A stretch of DNA of 64,000 nt from Actinoalloteichus fjordicus. Its GTDB lineage: Bacteria > Actinomycetota > Actinomycetes > Mycobacteriales > Pseudonocardiaceae. Below, in pieces: positions 18,164-27,566 of this stretch (its first letter is position 1; the number at the start of each line of letters is the position of its first letter). A program made the position numbers and the translations under genes. The stretch lies in assembly GCF_001941625.1 (NCBI RefSeq), contig NZ_CP016076.1:930001-994000 (forward strand). The letters are read 5' to 3'. The notes under the pieces are model-generated. The model was not told where the DNA came from. It did not search any database and was given only the letters and a program-made list of their open reading frames with translations.

Positions 18164-19227
18164 TGACCAGCTCGAACGTGACCGGCGAGACCACCACGGA
18201 CAGCACGGGGACACCGGCGGAGACCGGCGAGCCGTTGCTCTCGGTGTCCGACCTGGTCAAGAGCTTCCCGGTCCGGGGCGGCGGGATCATCCCGCGCGTC
18301 GTCGGACAGGTGCAGGCCGTGTCCGGGGTCTCCTTCGACCTGCGTGCGGGCGAGACGCTGGGTCTCGTCGGCGAGTCGGGCTGTGGCAAGTCCACGACCG
18401 GCCGCGCCATCCTGCAACTGCACAAGCCGACCTCCGGCTCGGTCCGCTTCGAGGGGCGGGAGCTGACCAGGCTCACCACCTCCAGGCTGCGCGCGGTGCG
18501 TCGGGACATGCAGATCGTCTTCCAGGACCCCTACGCCTCGCTGAACCCGAGGTGGCAGGTCAACGACATCGTCCGGGAGCCGCTGGAGATTCATCACCGC
18601 AGCATGGGTGACAAGAAGATCCAGGAGAAGGTGAACAGCCTTCTGGAGCTGGTGGGCCTCAACGCGGAACACCGCAACCGGTACCCGCACGAGTTCTCCG
18701 GCGGGCAGCGGCAGCGGATCGGCATCGCCAGGGCGCTCGCGTTGGAGCCCAGGCTGCTCGTGTTAGACGAGCCGGTGTCGGCGCTGGACGTGTCCGTGCA
18801 GGCGGGTGTGGTCAATCTGCTGGAGGAGCTTCAGCAGCGCCTGGGGCTGGCCTACCTGTTCATCGCCCACGACCTGTCGGTGGTGCGACACATCTCGCAC
18901 CGGGTCGCGGTGATGTACCTGGGCAAGATCGTGGAGATCGGCACCAGGGAGGGCATCTACAAGCGGGCCTCCCACCCGTACACGCAGGCGCTGCTCTCGG
19001 CCGTGCCGGTGCCGGACCCCAAGGTCGAGCGGGCCAGGCAGCGCATCGTGCTGACCGGCGACGTCCCCAGCCCGGTGAATCCGCCCTCCGGCTGCCGATT
19101 CCGGACCCGGTGCTGGAAGGCGCAGGACATCTGCGCCGTGGAGGAGCCGCAGCTCCTCCCGCACGGACCGACCGGGCAGCTCTCGGCCTGCCATTTCGCG
19201 GAGATCAAGCCCGAACTGGTGGGCTGA
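18163..19227 (+). CDS. oligopeptide ABC transporter ATPase (DppF/OppF-type)
   Basis: Second ATPase, 354 residues, last gene of the operon. It has Walker [11 protein letters not shown]-loop [12 protein letters not shown], signature [16 protein letters not shown], Walker [13 protein letters not shown] and a C-terminal oligopeptide domain with [16 protein letters not shown]. The N-terminal 25 residues are a low-complexity Thr/Glu leader. ATG 18163 overlaps the previous stop (TGATG); a longer in-frame extension into the DppD gene is a shadow. A GC-rich hairpin follows the stop. Confidence 0.95.
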   Translation: MTSSNVTGETTTDSTGTPAETGEPLLSVSDLVKSFPVRGGGIIPRVVGQVQAVSGVSFDLRAGETLGLVGESGCGKSTTGRAILQLHKPTSGSVRFEGRELTRLTTSRLRAVRRDMQIVFQDPYASLNPRWQVNDIVREPLEIHHRSMGDKKIQEKVNSLLELVGLNAEHRNRYPHEFSGGQRQRIGIARALALEPRLLVLDEPVSALDVSVQAGVVNLLEELQQRLGLAYLFIAHDLSVVRHISHRVAVMYLGKIVEIGTREGIYKRASHPYTQALLSAVPVPDPKVERARQRIVLTGDVPSPVNPPSGCRFRTRCWKAQDICAVEEPQLLPHGPTGQLSACHFAEIKPELVG

Positions 19228-19247
19228 ACCGACGAGTGCTCCTCGAC

Positions 19248-19281
19248 CGGCCCCGGCGACGCCATCGGCGCGCCGGGGCCG
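19248..19281 (+). terminator. hairpin after the peptide transporter operon
   Basis: CGGCCCCGGCG (19248-19258) pairs perfectly with CGCCGGGGCCG (19271-19281) across a 12-nt loop, 20 bp after the last ATPase stop. There is no U-run, as is usual in GC-rich actinomycetes. Confidence 0.65.
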
Positions 19282-19374
19282 TCGTCGTGGAAGACGGAGC
19301 AGGCGACTGAGCCGTTCGGCAGCGGGGAGCCCAGCAGCGTCCTCCCGCCGCGTCGAGCGCCTACCCACTCCGAT

Positions 19375-19380
19375 TACCCT
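19375..19380 (+). promoter_or_regulatory. -10 box TACCCT of mshB (possible leaderless mRNA)
   Basis: TACCCT ends 3 nt before the ATG at 19384 and 6 nt before the following in-frame GTG at 19387. The same box-N6-start layout is seen at the LOG-family gene (31245) and the padR gene (35344), so translation may actually begin at GTG 19387 on a leaderless transcript. Confidence 0.4.
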
Positions 19381-19383
19381 GCG

Positions 19384-20382
19384 ATGGTGACGACCGCTCC
19401 CGGCTTCCGACTGACGGCTGTGCCCCGGCTGCTCCTGGTGCATGCGCATCCCGATGACGAGAGCATCTGGACGGGCGGGACGATTGCCCACTTCGCGGCG
19501 CGCGGCGTCGCCGTCACCGTGGTGACCTGCACCCTGGGTGAAGAAGGCGAGATCATCCCCGCCGGGCTGCGCGGGCTCGGCCCCGAGGCGGCCGATCAGC
19601 TCGGCGGCTACCGGGTCGGTGAGCTGCGCTCCGCCTGCGCCGCACTGGGCGTGACCGATCACCGCTTCCTCGGCGGCCTCGGTCGCTGGCGGGACTCCGG
19701 GATGCGCTGGGCCGCCCCCGGCCGGGCCGAGCCGAAGCTGTCGCCGCATCCGAGGGCCTTCGCGATCGGCGACCTGGACGAGCAGGTCGCGGCGTTGACC
19801 ACGATCCTCCAGGACGTCCGACCGCAGGTGGTGATGACCTATGCCGCCGACGGGGGCTACGGCCACCCGGACCACGTGCGGGCGCACCAGGTGACGATGG
19901 CCGCCGCTCGCGCCGCTTCCCACGACCTGAGCGTCTTCCACGTCGTGTCCGCTCGCAGCGAGATCGAGGCAGCGGTGGCGGAGCTGGCGCAGGTGTCGCG
20001 GGTGCCCTTCACGCTGCCCGCGCCCGGCGAGCTGGCAGGCGTCGAGGACGCCGACATCAGCCATCGCGTCGACATCGCCGAGAACCTGCCCGCCAAGCTC
20101 AACGCACTGCGCGCCCACGCCACCCAGGTACAGGTGTGGCAGGACAACGCGGGCACCGCCGTCTACGCGCTGTCCAACGGGGTGGCCCAGCCGGTGCTCA
20201 CCCGAGAGTGCTTCAGCCACGCCCTGAGCAGGCCTGCCGGGCACGTGCCGGTGTCGATCGATCAGGAGCTGCTCGGCGCGGGCATCCAGCCGGAGATCAT
20301 CGCCCCGCCCGAGGGGCTCGCCGAGGCCGCCGCCAGGGACGCGCGGGCGGCGAAGGACGGCTCTGCCGTGCGGGCGCACTGA
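19384..20382 (+). CDS. mshB: N-acetyl-1-D-myo-inositol-2-amino-2-deoxy-glucopyranoside deacetylase
   Basis: Zinc deacetylase of mycothiol biosynthesis: it removes acetyl from GlcNAc-inositol before cysteine ligation by MshC. The 332 residues carry the PIG-L/LmbE fold with HPDDE at 22-26 (H22 and D25 zinc ligands, D24 catalytic base by analogy with M. tuberculosis MshB) and GYGHPDHVRAH with H161 and H164, the latter the third zinc ligand. Length and the LGEEGE and ALSNGVAQP segments fit MshB rather than the paralog Mca. The neighbour downstream overlaps by 1 bp, the same pairing as Rv1170-Rv1171 in M. tuberculosis. Confidence 0.94.
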   Translation: MVTTAPGFRLTAVPRLLLVHAHPDDESIWTGGTIAHFAARGVAVTVVTCTLGEEGEIIPAGLRGLGPEAADQLGGYRVGELRSACAALGVTDHRFLGGLGRWRDSGMRWAAPGRAEPKLSPHPRAFAIGDLDEQVAALTTILQDVRPQVVMTYAADGGYGHPDHVRAHQVTMAAARAASHDLSVFHVVSARSEIEAAVAELAQVSRVPFTLPAPGELAGVEDADISHRVDIAENLPAKLNALRAHATQVQVWQDNAGTAVYALSNGVAQPVLTRECFSHALSRPAGHVPVSIDQELLGAGIQPEIIAPPEGLAEAAARDARAAKDGSAVRAH

Positions 20383-20759
20383 TGCGGGGTTGGGCCGACC
20401 GAGTGGTCTTCGCCGTGTTGTTGATCGACGCCGTCCTGATCGCCTTGATCGGCATGTTCTTCCTGCCGATCCATCTCGGCACCCTCCAGATGCCGGTGAC
20501 CGCACTGCTGACCGGGGTGGCCAACCTGTGGCTGGTCCGCGAGGCCGCCCGCCTCTCGACGCGGCTGCGGGTGGTCGTCGCGCCGTTGGGAGTGTGGCTG
20601 GCGGTCGTGGTGGTGTTCGCCATGGTCCGGCCGGCAGGCGATGTGGTGCTCGTCGACGACTGGCGGTCGTTCCTGCTGCTGGCCGCAGGTTCGCTGCCTG
20701 CGGCGATGGCGGTGGGCACACTGATGGCTCGGGGCCCGGCCGTCGAATCGTCCCCCTGA
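20382..20759 (+). CDS. small four-helix membrane protein (Rv1171-like)
   Basis: 125-residue integral membrane protein of unknown function. Four hydrophobic segments are visible (about 8-28, 38-50, 64-84 and 98-114). ATG 20382 overlaps the mshB stop (TGATG), so it is co-translated with mshB, and the same pair exists in mycobacteria (Rv1170-Rv1171). The stop TGA at 20757-20759 lies at the junction with a MITE-like element (GAGAGCCTGTCTTCGATCCC begins at 20758), so the native C-terminus may have been changed by that insertion. Confidence 0.8.
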   Translation: MRGWADRVVFAVLLIDAVLIALIGMFFLPIHLGTLQMPVTALLTGVANLWLVREAARLSTRLRVVVAPLGVWLAVVVVFAMVRPAGDVVLVDDWRSFLLLAAGSLPAAMAVGTLMARGPAVESSP

Positions 20760-20831
20760 GAGCCTGTCTTCGATCCCCACTTTCCTGTTGCGCGGGGCCA
20801 GCGCGGCGATCTGCGGCGTTGTCGTCAGTCA
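20758..20831 (+). repeat. MITE-like element, partial copy A (left end only)
   Basis: About 73 bp nearly identical to the first part of the element at 50488-50652. It starts with the terminal motif GAGAGCCTGTCTTCGATCCC, then continues through a GTTGCGCGGGGC segment and GGCGATCTGCGGCGTTGTCG. After 20830 the similarity stops and no right terminal repeat is found, so the copy is truncated. It directly abuts the preceding stop codon. Confidence 0.75.
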
Positions 20832-21084
20832 ACAGCCCGCCCGCCGAATCGGTGTGGTGACGACGTGCCGGGCGGGCTGAGCTGATCGGGTTGGATTCGG
20901 CCGTCTCAGCGGGTCCGAGGCGATCATCGACAGCGGTCGGTGACGGCCCCGTCGCTCGAAGATCACTCGAGCCGGTCCATCTGTCGGAGGGGGCCTGGAT
21001 GTCCGAGGCCCGTCCGGGGGATACTGGAGACACTGTGCATTGTGAGCCGCATGGGTGCACCGAGGAACGAGCAGGAGAGCCGCC
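20832..21084. other. intergenic region before ferredoxin
   Basis: About 250 bp between the truncated MITE-like element and the ferredoxin start. It contains GGGGATACTGGAGAC near 21016-21030, which offers a possible -10 (GATACT). No coding frame is convincing. Confidence 0.3.
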
Positions 21085-21405
21085 GTGACTTACACGATCG
21101 CCGAGCCGTGCGTCGATGTGCTCGACAAGGCGTGTATCGAGGAATGCCCGGTCGACTGCATCTACGAGGGTGAACGGATGCTGTACATCCACCCCGACGA
21201 GTGTGTCGACTGCGGGGCGTGTGAGCCCGTCTGCCCGGTTGAGGCCATCTACTACGAGGACGACGTCCCGGATCAGTGGAAGGAGTACACCAAGGCGAAC
21301 GCCGACTTCTTCGACGAGATCGGCTCGCCCGGTGGCGCTGCCAAGATCGGGAAGATCCCCTCGGACGTTCCGCTGGTCGCGGCGCTGCCCCCGCAGGCGG
21401 AATGA
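21085..21405 (+). CDS. fdxA: 7Fe ferredoxin [3Fe-4S][4Fe-4S]
   Basis: 106-residue soluble electron carrier. Cys residues 9, 17, 21, 25, 40, 43, 46 and 50 reproduce the Azotobacter FdI-type pattern: C9, C17 and C50 for the 3Fe-4S cluster and C21, C40, C43 and C46 for the 4Fe-4S cluster. The motif [12 protein letters not shown] is intact. GTG at 21085 follows AGGAGAGCC. The stop overlaps the aminotransferase ATG by 4 bp. In M. tuberculosis the same ferredoxin-aminotransferase pair is Rv1177 (fdxC)-Rv1178, so the gene may equally be called fdxC. Confidence 0.95.
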   Translation: MTYTIAEPCVDVLDKACIEECPVDCIYEGERMLYIHPDECVDCGACEPVCPVEAIYYEDDVPDQWKEYTKANADFFDEIGSPGGAAKIGKIPSDVPLVAALPPQAE

Positions 21406-22514
21406 CCGGCTCGGCCGTCCGGCGGACCCCGGGTGACCGGCTGCCGGACTTCCCCTGGGACTCGCTGACCGAGTACCGCGTTCGTGCCGAGGCCCACCCG
21501 GACGGGCTGGTCGACCTCTCGGTGGGCACCCCGGTCGACCCGGTGCCGCCTCGGATTCAGCAGGCGCTGACCTCGGTCGCGGACCAGGGCGGCTATCCGA
21601 CGACGCACGGCACTGCGGCGTTGCGGGAGGCCGTCGTCGGCGGGCTCGCCAGGCGACACGACGTCACCGGCCTCGACCCGCAGGACGTGCTGCCCGTCAT
21701 CGGCTCGAAGGAGCTGGTGGCGTGGCTGCCGACCCTGCTGGGCCTTGGTGCGGGCGACGTCGTGGCGATCCCCGAGCTGTCCTACCCGACCTATGAGGTC
21801 GGGGCGAGACTGGCAGGTGCCGAGGTGGTCCGGCTCCGCGACGGCGAGGAACCGCCGCCGGGAACGGCGCTGGTCTGGCTGAACTCGCCGTCGAATCCCA
21901 CCGGACGAGTCCTGGACGTCCCTGCGCTGCGCGCCTCGGTCGCCGCCGCGCGGGCGGTCGGAGCGGTGATCGCCTCCGACGAGTGCTACCTGGCGCTGGG
22001 CTGGGAGGCCGAGCCGCGTTCGGTGCTGCATCGCGAGGTCGGTGCGGACCACACCGACGTGCTGGCGGTGCACTCGCTGTCCAAGTCGGCGAACCTCGCG
22101 GGGTATCGGGCGGGCTTCGTCACCGGAGATTCGGCGCTCGTCCGCAGGCTCCTCGCCACCCGCAAGCACGCCGGGATGATCATGCCGAGGCCGGTGCAGG
22201 CGGCGGTCGCCGCCGCGATGGCCGAGGACGACCACGTGGTGGAACAACGTCGGCGGTATGCGGCCCGACGTGAGCTGCTGGTGCCCGCCCTCCGCGACGC
22301 GGGCTTCACGATCGAGCATTCCGAGGCAGGCCTGTATCTGTGGGCGACCCGGCATGAGGACGTCTGGCGGTCGGTCTCCTGGTTCGCCCAGCGCGGCGTG
22401 CTCGTCGCGCCCGGCAGCTTCTACGGCCCGTCGGGCGGGGCACACGTCCGGGTGGCGCTCACCGGAACAGATGAGCGGATCGCCTCGGCGGTGGACCGAC
22501 TTCGCGTGGCCTGA
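21402..22514 (+). CDS. dapC: succinyldiaminopimelate transaminase (class I/II aminotransferase)
   Basis: PLP enzyme of 370 residues predicted to make N-succinyl-LL-2,6-diaminopimelate for the lysine/peptidoglycan DAP branch. It has a fold-type I signature: [23 protein letters not shown] (161-168), DECYLALGW with D193, and the Schiff-base lysine K228 in [15 protein letters not shown] 21402 overlaps the ferredoxin stop (ATGA); a longer in-frame extension upstream overlaps ferredoxin and is rejected. dapD and dapE lie a few kb downstream, so three steps of the succinylase pathway cluster here. The assignment as DapC relies on synteny with Rv1178 and pathway context. Confidence 0.85.
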   Translation: MTGSAVRRTPGDRLPDFPWDSLTEYRVRAEAHPDGLVDLSVGTPVDPVPPRIQQALTSVADQGGYPTTHGTAALREAVVGGLARRHDVTGLDPQDVLPVIGSKELVAWLPTLLGLGAGDVVAIPELSYPTYEVGARLAGAEVVRLRDGEEPPPGTALVWLNSPSNPTGRVLDVPALRASVAAARAVGAVIASDECYLALGWEAEPRSVLHREVGADHTDVLAVHSLSKSANLAGYRAGFVTGDSALVRRLLATRKHAGMIMPRPVQAAVAAAMAEDDHVVEQRRRYAARRELLVPALRDAGFTIEHSEAGLYLWATRHEDVWRSVSWFAQRGVLVAPGSFYGPSGGAHVRVALTGTDERIASAVDRLRVA

Positions 22515-22690
22515 CTCCCGCACGACGCCCGCCCCGGCCCGGCAGGCTCACTGGTCTGTCGCAGGCCGGGCCGGTGCTCGGCGGGCCGGGAGACGGACGA
22601 ACACCGCCCGGCGTCCCAGACCTGGACGCGGGCCCCGAACAGCTCGGGTCCCCTCGGACTCGGGCGGGCGAACAGGGAGGCAGTGCAGCG

Positions 22691-23713
22691 ATGAGCACCG
22701 TTCCGGTCGTGGCCGTCACCGTCGGCGATCCGGCGGGCATCGGCCCGGAGATCACCGCCAGGACGCTGGCCGAACTCGATCACGACGCCCCGGCGCGAGG
22801 GGTGGCCGTCGGTGATCCCTCGGTGCTGCGTCGTGCGCTCGCCGCCTACGGGCTGGACGCCGAGGTCAGGACCGTGACCTCCTGGGACGTCGAGCCCACC
22901 GGCCCCGGCGTCGTGCACTGCTGGGACATCGACGTGGTCGGGGACCGCGAGGTGCCCTACGGCGAGGTCTCCCCGTTGGCGGGCGCGGCAGCCCTGCGTG
23001 CCATCGAGGTCGCCACCGAGGCGGCACTGGCGGGGCAGGTCGCCGGAGTGGTCACCGCGCCCATCAACAAGGAGGCGATCTGGGCGGCGGGCTCGGAGCA
23101 CCTCGGTCACACCGAGATGCTTGGCACGCTCACCGGCAGCACCAGGAACAACACGATGTTCGTGGTGCGGGGCAAGAAGATCTTCTTCACGACCCGGCAT
23201 CTCTCGCTGCGCAACGCCCTGGACCAGCTGACTGAGGAACGGGTGTTCCACGGCATCCAGGAGGCCCTGACGGCTCTGCGGGTCTTCGGCCACGACGAGC
23301 CGAGGCTCGCGGTGGCGGCCGTCAACCCGCACGGCGGGGAGAACGGCGCCTTCGGCGACGAGGAGATCGTGCACATCGGGCCTGCGGTGGAGCGGGCCAG
23401 AGCACAGGGCGAGCAGGTGTTCGGGCCGGTGCCCGCCGACTCCGTGTTCCACCAGTTGCTGACCGGGCGCTACGACGGGGTGCTCTCGCAGTACCACGAT
23501 CAGGGGCACATCCCGGCGAAGACGCTGGACTTCGACGGAACCGTCTCAGTCACCGTGGGACTGCCCATCCTGCGCACCTCGGTCGATCACGGCACCGCGT
23601 TCGACATCGCGGGCCAGGGGATCGCCGATCACGGCACGCTGCGCTCCGCGTTCCTCGCCGCCGCCGAGTACGCGGGTTACGCGGATCGGATCAGGGCCGA
23701 GTACGGGAGCTGA
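22691..23713 (+). CDS. 4-hydroxythreonine-4-phosphate dehydrogenase family (PdxA/PdxA2)
   Basis: NAD-dependent dehydrogenase of 340 residues. Family landmarks are VGDPAGIGPE near the N-terminus, the metal-site motif HLGHTEMLG, and SQYHDQGHIPAKTLDF and VDHGTAFDIAGQG toward the C-terminus. ATG 22691 has GGAGG 10 nt upstream; upstream in-frame codons lack one. Classical PdxA acts in DXP-dependent vitamin B6 synthesis with PdxJ, but actinobacteria usually make PLP through PdxST. The gene may therefore be PdxA2, acting on four-carbon acid sugar phosphates such as D-threonate or D-erythronate phosphate (inference; no kinase partner is seen adjacent). Confidence 0.85.
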   Translation: MSTVPVVAVTVGDPAGIGPEITARTLAELDHDAPARGVAVGDPSVLRRALAAYGLDAEVRTVTSWDVEPTGPGVVHCWDIDVVGDREVPYGEVSPLAGAAALRAIEVATEAALAGQVAGVVTAPINKEAIWAAGSEHLGHTEMLGTLTGSTRNNTMFVVRGKKIFFTTRHLSLRNALDQLTEERVFHGIQEALTALRVFGHDEPRLAVAAVNPHGGENGAFGDEEIVHIGPAVERARAQGEQVFGPVPADSVFHQLLTGRYDGVLSQYHDQGHIPAKTLDFDGTVSVTVGLPILRTSVDHGTAFDIAGQGIADHGTLRSAFLAAAEYAGYADRIRAEYGS

Positions 23714-24022
23714 CCGGCTCGCCGTGTCATGCCTGCTCGTCGGCTGTCCCGTCCTGCCGACGGCACGGGCGGGCAGGCCGGACCCAGGTACGGGTGTGGG
23801 TCTCCCACACTGCCTGTCAGTTCGTCGCCTGCCTGCTGGTCCCCGCTGCACGGCTGCTCCACTCCCCGCGATGCGGCCCGGTCGGCGGCGCGCCGACCAG
23901 GCGCGGCGACGGCGGAGGCATGCCGGACCCGCAGGCCGTCGGGAACCCGTTCCGGCGGCGCTCCCGGCCCGCTGCGGCCTGCGGGGAACGCCCGGGCACT
24001 CCCTGCTGGTCCTCGCCGACCC
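23714..24022. other. convergent intergenic region pdxA-like/dapD
   Basis: 309 bp between two convergent genes. Apart from a small perfect hairpin at 23794-23810 and GC-rich sequence, nothing is recognised. Open frames crossing it lack gene-like composition. Confidence 0.5.
23794..23810. terminator. short hairpin GTGTGGG-TCT-CCCACAC
   Basis: Perfect 7-bp stem with a 3-nt loop in the convergent gap. It is a plausible bidirectional terminator for the pdxA-like and dapD transcripts. There is no U-tract. Confidence 0.45.
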
Positions 24023-25036
24023 TCAGTCGTTCGCGTGCAGAGCCGCGTTCAGCTCCACTCGGGTGCCGGTCTTGGGGAGCACCTGGACGGCGCCGGTGGT
24101 CGAGTTCCGGCGGAAGAGCAGGTCGGAACGGCCGGAGAGGTCCCGTGCAGCCACCACCACGCCGTCCGGCAGCGTCACCTTCGTGCCCGCCGTGACGTAG
24201 AGACCCGCCTCGACGACACAGTCGTCGCCGAGGGAGATCCCCAGACCCGCGTTCGCCCCGATCAGGCAGCGGCGGCCCACCGAGATCGTCTCGCGACCAC
24301 CGCCGGAGAGCGTGCCCATCACCGAGGCCCCGCCGCCGAGGTCGGAGCCGTCGTCGAGCACGACACCGGCCGACACGCGGCCCTCGACCATCGACGCACC
24401 CAGCGTGCCCGCGTTGAAGTTGACGAAGCCCTCGTGCATGACGGTCGTGCCCGATGCCAGATGTGCGCCGAGCCGGACACGGTCGGCGTCGCCGATGCGC
24501 ACGCCGGTGGGCACCACGTAGTCGACCATGCGCGGGAACTTGTCCACCGAGTAGACCGTGACCGGGCCGCGCGCCCGCAGCCGAAGCCGGGTGGCCTCGA
24601 AGTCCTCGACGGGGGCCGGGCCGTGGTTGGTCCACACGACGTTCGTCAACAGCCCGAAGACGCCGTCGAGGTTCAGCCCGTGCGGTCGCACCAGCCGGGA
24701 GGACAGCAGATGCAGCCGCAGGTAGACGTCGTGCGCGTCGACGGGCGGCGCGGCCAGCGAGGCGATGGCGGTGCGGACCGCGACGACCTCGACTCCTCTG
24801 GCGTCGTCGGTGACCAGCAGCGCGGCACTCGCCTCGCCGAGGGTCGCGACGGCCTCGGCGGGGTCGAGGCGCACGGTCGTGGCGTCCCCTCGGTCTGTCT
24901 GCCCCGTCGTCACCGGCCCCGTCTTCACGACGGGGAACCAGGTGTCCAGCACCGTCCCGTCGGCGGTGATGGTCGCCAAGCCGACGCCGTGGGCACCGAT
25001 GTTCTGCTGGTCCGAGTTCTGCGCTGCGGTCGTCAC
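24023..25036 (-). CDS. dapD: 2,3,4,5-tetrahydropyridine-2,6-dicarboxylate N-succinyltransferase
   Basis: Succinyl-CoA-dependent enzyme of lysine/DAP biosynthesis, 337 residues. The C-terminal half is a left-handed beta-helix of hexapeptide repeats ([46 protein letters not shown]). The N-terminal part has FWFP-like [10 protein letters not shown] and [13 protein letters not shown] as in actinobacterial DapD (Rv1201c). GTG at 25036 is preferred because it gives a length close to family size; a longer frame to 25165 adds a low-complexity leader. It faces pdxA and is followed upstream (in its own direction) by a lipoprotein gene ending at 25233. Confidence 0.92.
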   Translation of the reverse strand: MTTAAQNSDQQNIGAHGVGLATITADGTVLDTWFPVVKTGPVTTGQTDRGDATTVRLDPAEAVATLGEASAALLVTDDARGVEVVAVRTAIASLAAPPVDAHDVYLRLHLLSSRLVRPHGLNLDGVFGLLTNVVWTNHGPAPVEDFEATRLRLRARGPVTVYSVDKFPRMVDYVVPTGVRIGDADRVRLGAHLASGTTVMHEGFVNFNAGTLGASMVEGRVSAGVVLDDGSDLGGGASVMGTLSGGGRETISVGRRCLIGANAGLGISLGDDCVVEAGLYVTAGTKVTLPDGVVVAARDLSGRSDLLFRRNSTTGAVQVLPKTGTRVELNAALHAND

Positions 25037-25232
25037 GGCGCACACGGTATCGCCGATGGCGCCGCACGCGCCTGGCACCCGTGGTCCATCGGACGACGAC
25101 GTCCCCGGCCGAGCGGATCGGTCTGCCCCGGCCGTGAGCAGGACACGACGCCGCGTCGCTCGCACCAGGGCCGGTTCGACGGCCGGAGTTATCGCTGCAA
25201 CGGCGAGAGGTCGTGCTGCCCGCCCCCCGGGG

Positions 25233-25928
25233 TCAGGGAATCTCCGGATCGAAGGTCCAGGCGATGTCCATCGCGGCCAGATTTACCTCATAGATCGACC
25301 TCGTGCACCTGCCGACCAACTGGATCTGACTGCTGTTCTCCTCCAGCCGTTCGGAAGGCGAACGGGTGTCCGACGGCTCGGCCGTGGCCCGATCCGGCGC
25401 GGGAGCGGTGCTCGGCTGCTGCTCAGGAACAGAAGGCGTGGGGATCGGAAACGGCAGGATGCCTGCTGCGCCGCCGCCCCCGGGCGGCGGGACGGCGTCG
25501 TCCGCTTCGGTCTGCCCGGTCGACGAGCCCGGGTCGGTCGTCTCCCCTTCGGTGGGCGCCGCACAGCCCAGGCTCTCGTAGTCATCGACACCCTCGCGAA
25601 GACGTTCGATGGCCTCCGTCGTGCGAAGTCTGAACTCCAGTCCCTTCTCTGGCACTGCGATCTCCAGATCGTCGACCAGGGCGGCGTGCGCCTGGAGGAA
25701 GTCGCCGCACTCCGGGAAGACGGCCTCGAGTTGGGGCTGCTCGCTGCAGGGCCCCTCACGAAGGTCTCGCGCCCGCTCACAGAGTTCGTCACAGATCTCA
25801 GCCCAGGCCAGCTCCTCCGCACTGTGGCGGGGCTCGCCGCGATCGGCCTGATTCGTGGTGGTGCACGCTCCGACGAGTATGAGCAGCGGAAGCAGTGCTG
25901 AGAGAAGGCCGGTGCGCGGTGACCGCAT
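25233..25928 (-). CDS. lipoprotein of unknown function
   Basis: 231 residues with a type II signal peptide: [22 protein letters not shown], lipobox Cys at 22. The mature N-terminal 110 residues are probably helical and contain several Cys ([31 protein letters not shown]) that could form disulfides. A Pro/Gly/Thr-rich linker (about 120-190) precedes a C-terminal segment with another Cys. No family is recognised. A TAGCTT box near 25970-25975 (minus strand), shared with the WXG operon promoter near 30150, may be its -10. It lies upstream of dapD in the same direction. Confidence 0.7.
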   Translation of the reverse strand: MRSPRTGLLSALLPLLILVGACTTTNQADRGEPRHSAEELAWAEICDELCERARDLREGPCSEQPQLEAVFPECGDFLQAHAALVDDLEIAVPEKGLEFRLRTTEAIERLREGVDDYESLGCAAPTEGETTDPGSSTGQTEADDAVPPPGGGGAAGILPFPIPTPSVPEQQPSTAPAPDRATAEPSDTRSPSERLEENSSQIQLVGRCTRSIYEVNLAAMDIAWTFDPEIP

Positions 25929-26081
25929 GGTTCGTCGACTCCTTGGCGGGTTGCGGACGGTGACCAGAAGCTAGCCGCCCGGCGGGGCGCTCCGCAGCAG
26001 ACCCGGCGGAGATCCTCCGGTCGGACCAGCGCGGGCATGTCGGCGGCGGCCCCGCCGACCCGGCCGGTACCGTGCAGGGTC

Positions 26082-27167
26082 GTGACCGTCACCGTGCCGT
26101 CCCTTGACCTGACCGCCGACCCGGTCGAGCTGACCGCCGCCCTGGTGGACATCCCGAGCGTCTCCCGCGACGAGGCGAGAATCGCCGACGCGGTGGAGCA
26201 GGCCCTGCGCACCCAGGCACCACACCTGGAGGTCGTGCGCAACGGCGACGCCGTGCTCGCCAGGACCAGGCTGGGGCGGGCCTCCCGCGTGGTGCTGGCG
26301 GGCCACCTGGACACGGTGCCGATCAATGACAACCTGCCCCTGCGCCGCACCGGCACGGGCGACGACGAGGTGCTGCACGGCTGCGGCACGGTCGACATGA
26401 AGAGCGGCGACGCCGTGATGCTGCATCTCGCCGCCACCGTCGCCGAGCCACGGCACGACCTCACCTTCGTGTTCTACGACTGCGAGGAGATCGACGCCGC
26501 CTTCAACGGGCTCGGCCGCATCGAGCGTGAGCTGCCGGACTGGCTGACCGGGGACCTCGCCGTGGTCTGCGAGCCGTCCAACGCGTTGATCGAGGCGGGC
26601 TGTCAGGGAACGACCCGCGTCGAGGTTCGGACGGAGGGCGCCAGGGCGCACACCGCCCGCGGCTGGATGGGTCGCAACGCGATCCACGCGGCGGGCGAGG
26701 TGCTGCGCAGGCTGGCGGCCTATGTGCCCAGGACTCCCGAGATCGACGGCTGCCGCTTCCACGAGGGGCTGCAGGCGGTCGCGATCGGCGGCGGCGTCGC
26801 GGGCAACGTGGTGCCGGACTCCTGCGTGGTGACGATCAACCACCGCTTCGCGCCGGACCGCACGCCGGAGCAGGCCGTCGACCACCTGCGGGAAATCTTC
26901 GACGGCTTCGACCTCACCGTCGTCGACGGTGCGGCCGGCGCCTTGCCCGGCCTGGACGCCCCGGCCGCGAGCGAACTCGTGGCGGCGGCGGGCGGCGAGG
27001 CCACGGCGAAGCTCGGCTGGACCGACGTCGCCCGCTTCGCGGCGCTGGGCATGCCCGCAGTCAACTTCGGCCCCGGCGATCCCACCCTGGCGCACACCCA
27101 GCATGAGCACGTACGAGTCGCCGACATCACCCGGTGCGCGCGCGTGCTCGGGGACTTCCTGCGCTGA
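26082..27167 (+). CDS. dapE: succinyl-diaminopimelate desuccinylase
   Basis: Zinc-dependent M20 peptidase-family enzyme that removes succinate from N-succinyl-LL-DAP, 361 residues. It has [10 protein letters not shown] (zinc His and catalytic Asp), [12 protein letters not shown] (bridging Asp), YDCEEID (catalytic Glu-Glu) and [14 protein letters not shown], the hallmark of DapE. A C-terminal [10 protein letters not shown] supplies the last zinc His. GTG at 26082 is chosen over a frame extending to 26037 because homologs begin close to the [19 protein letters not shown] region. The ortholog by synteny is Rv1202. Confidence 0.94.
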   Translation: MTVTVPSLDLTADPVELTAALVDIPSVSRDEARIADAVEQALRTQAPHLEVVRNGDAVLARTRLGRASRVVLAGHLDTVPINDNLPLRRTGTGDDEVLHGCGTVDMKSGDAVMLHLAATVAEPRHDLTFVFYDCEEIDAAFNGLGRIERELPDWLTGDLAVVCEPSNALIEAGCQGTTRVEVRTEGARAHTARGWMGRNAIHAAGEVLRRLAAYVPRTPEIDGCRFHEGLQAVAIGGGVAGNVVPDSCVVTINHRFAPDRTPEQAVDHLREIFDGFDLTVVDGAAGALPGLDAPAASELVAAAGGEATAKLGWTDVARFAALGMPAVNFGPGDPTLAHTQHEHVRVADITRCARVLGDFLR

Positions 27168-27566
27168 GGGCGGCGCGTCCGCTCGGCGGATCTCCGTAGC
27201 CAGGTCGGGTCTCGGTCGATCCCCGAACGACTGCGGTCCGCGGCCAGGCATGGCGAGGCCACCGGGCGTCGGCGTCGGCTGCCGTCGACCTCGCGGCGTC
27301 GTCCGGCGCCTGCCCGTGCTGGGGCCGCCTGCGGCCGGGGCGCCGCCGGGGAGGGACGAGAGAGCCGACCGCGCACGGGAGCCGACCTGCGGGCGGCACC
27401 GTCCGCGCCGGACGTTCTCGCGCACGACGATCTGGCGCCCGACGATCTCAGCCCGCACGACGATCCGACCGCGCACGCGGCGGCTCGACCGAGGGCGGGC
27501 GACCCGGAGCGTCGGCGCGGGCCGTGCGAGACAGTGCAGCCCTGCTCAGGCCCGCTCGGGCCGTGC
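27168..27566. other. 399-bp intergenic region after dapE
   Basis: Convergent gap between dapE and the lipoprotein of the WXG operon. It contains three imperfect copies of GACGATC (27426, 27441, 27459) spaced in multiples of 3 bp inside a frame reading DDLAPDDLSPHDDPTAH. That frame has no recognisable start or family, and it continues antisense into the lipoprotein gene. No gene is supported. Confidence 0.4.

Noticed and set aside
18763-21192. 809-codon minus-strand open frame across DppF, mshB and the ferredoxin upstream region
   Set aside because: Covers several well-supported plus-strand genes and shows no domain-like sequence; typical shadow in 70 percent GC DNA.
23729-25633. 634-codon plus-strand frame antisense to dapD and a lipoprotein
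   Set aside because: No family resemblance; dapD on the minus strand has clear hexapeptide repeats and synteny.
27200-27224. Possible fourth MITE-like end (GTCTCGGTCGATCCCCG)
   Set aside because: Only about 12 bases resemble the terminal repeat and no internal segment or second end follows.
27127-27399. 90-codon minus-strand frame and the GACGATC-repeat frame in the dapE-lipoprotein gap
   Set aside because: Arg/Pro-rich composition and no start or family; the repeats are short and could be chance.
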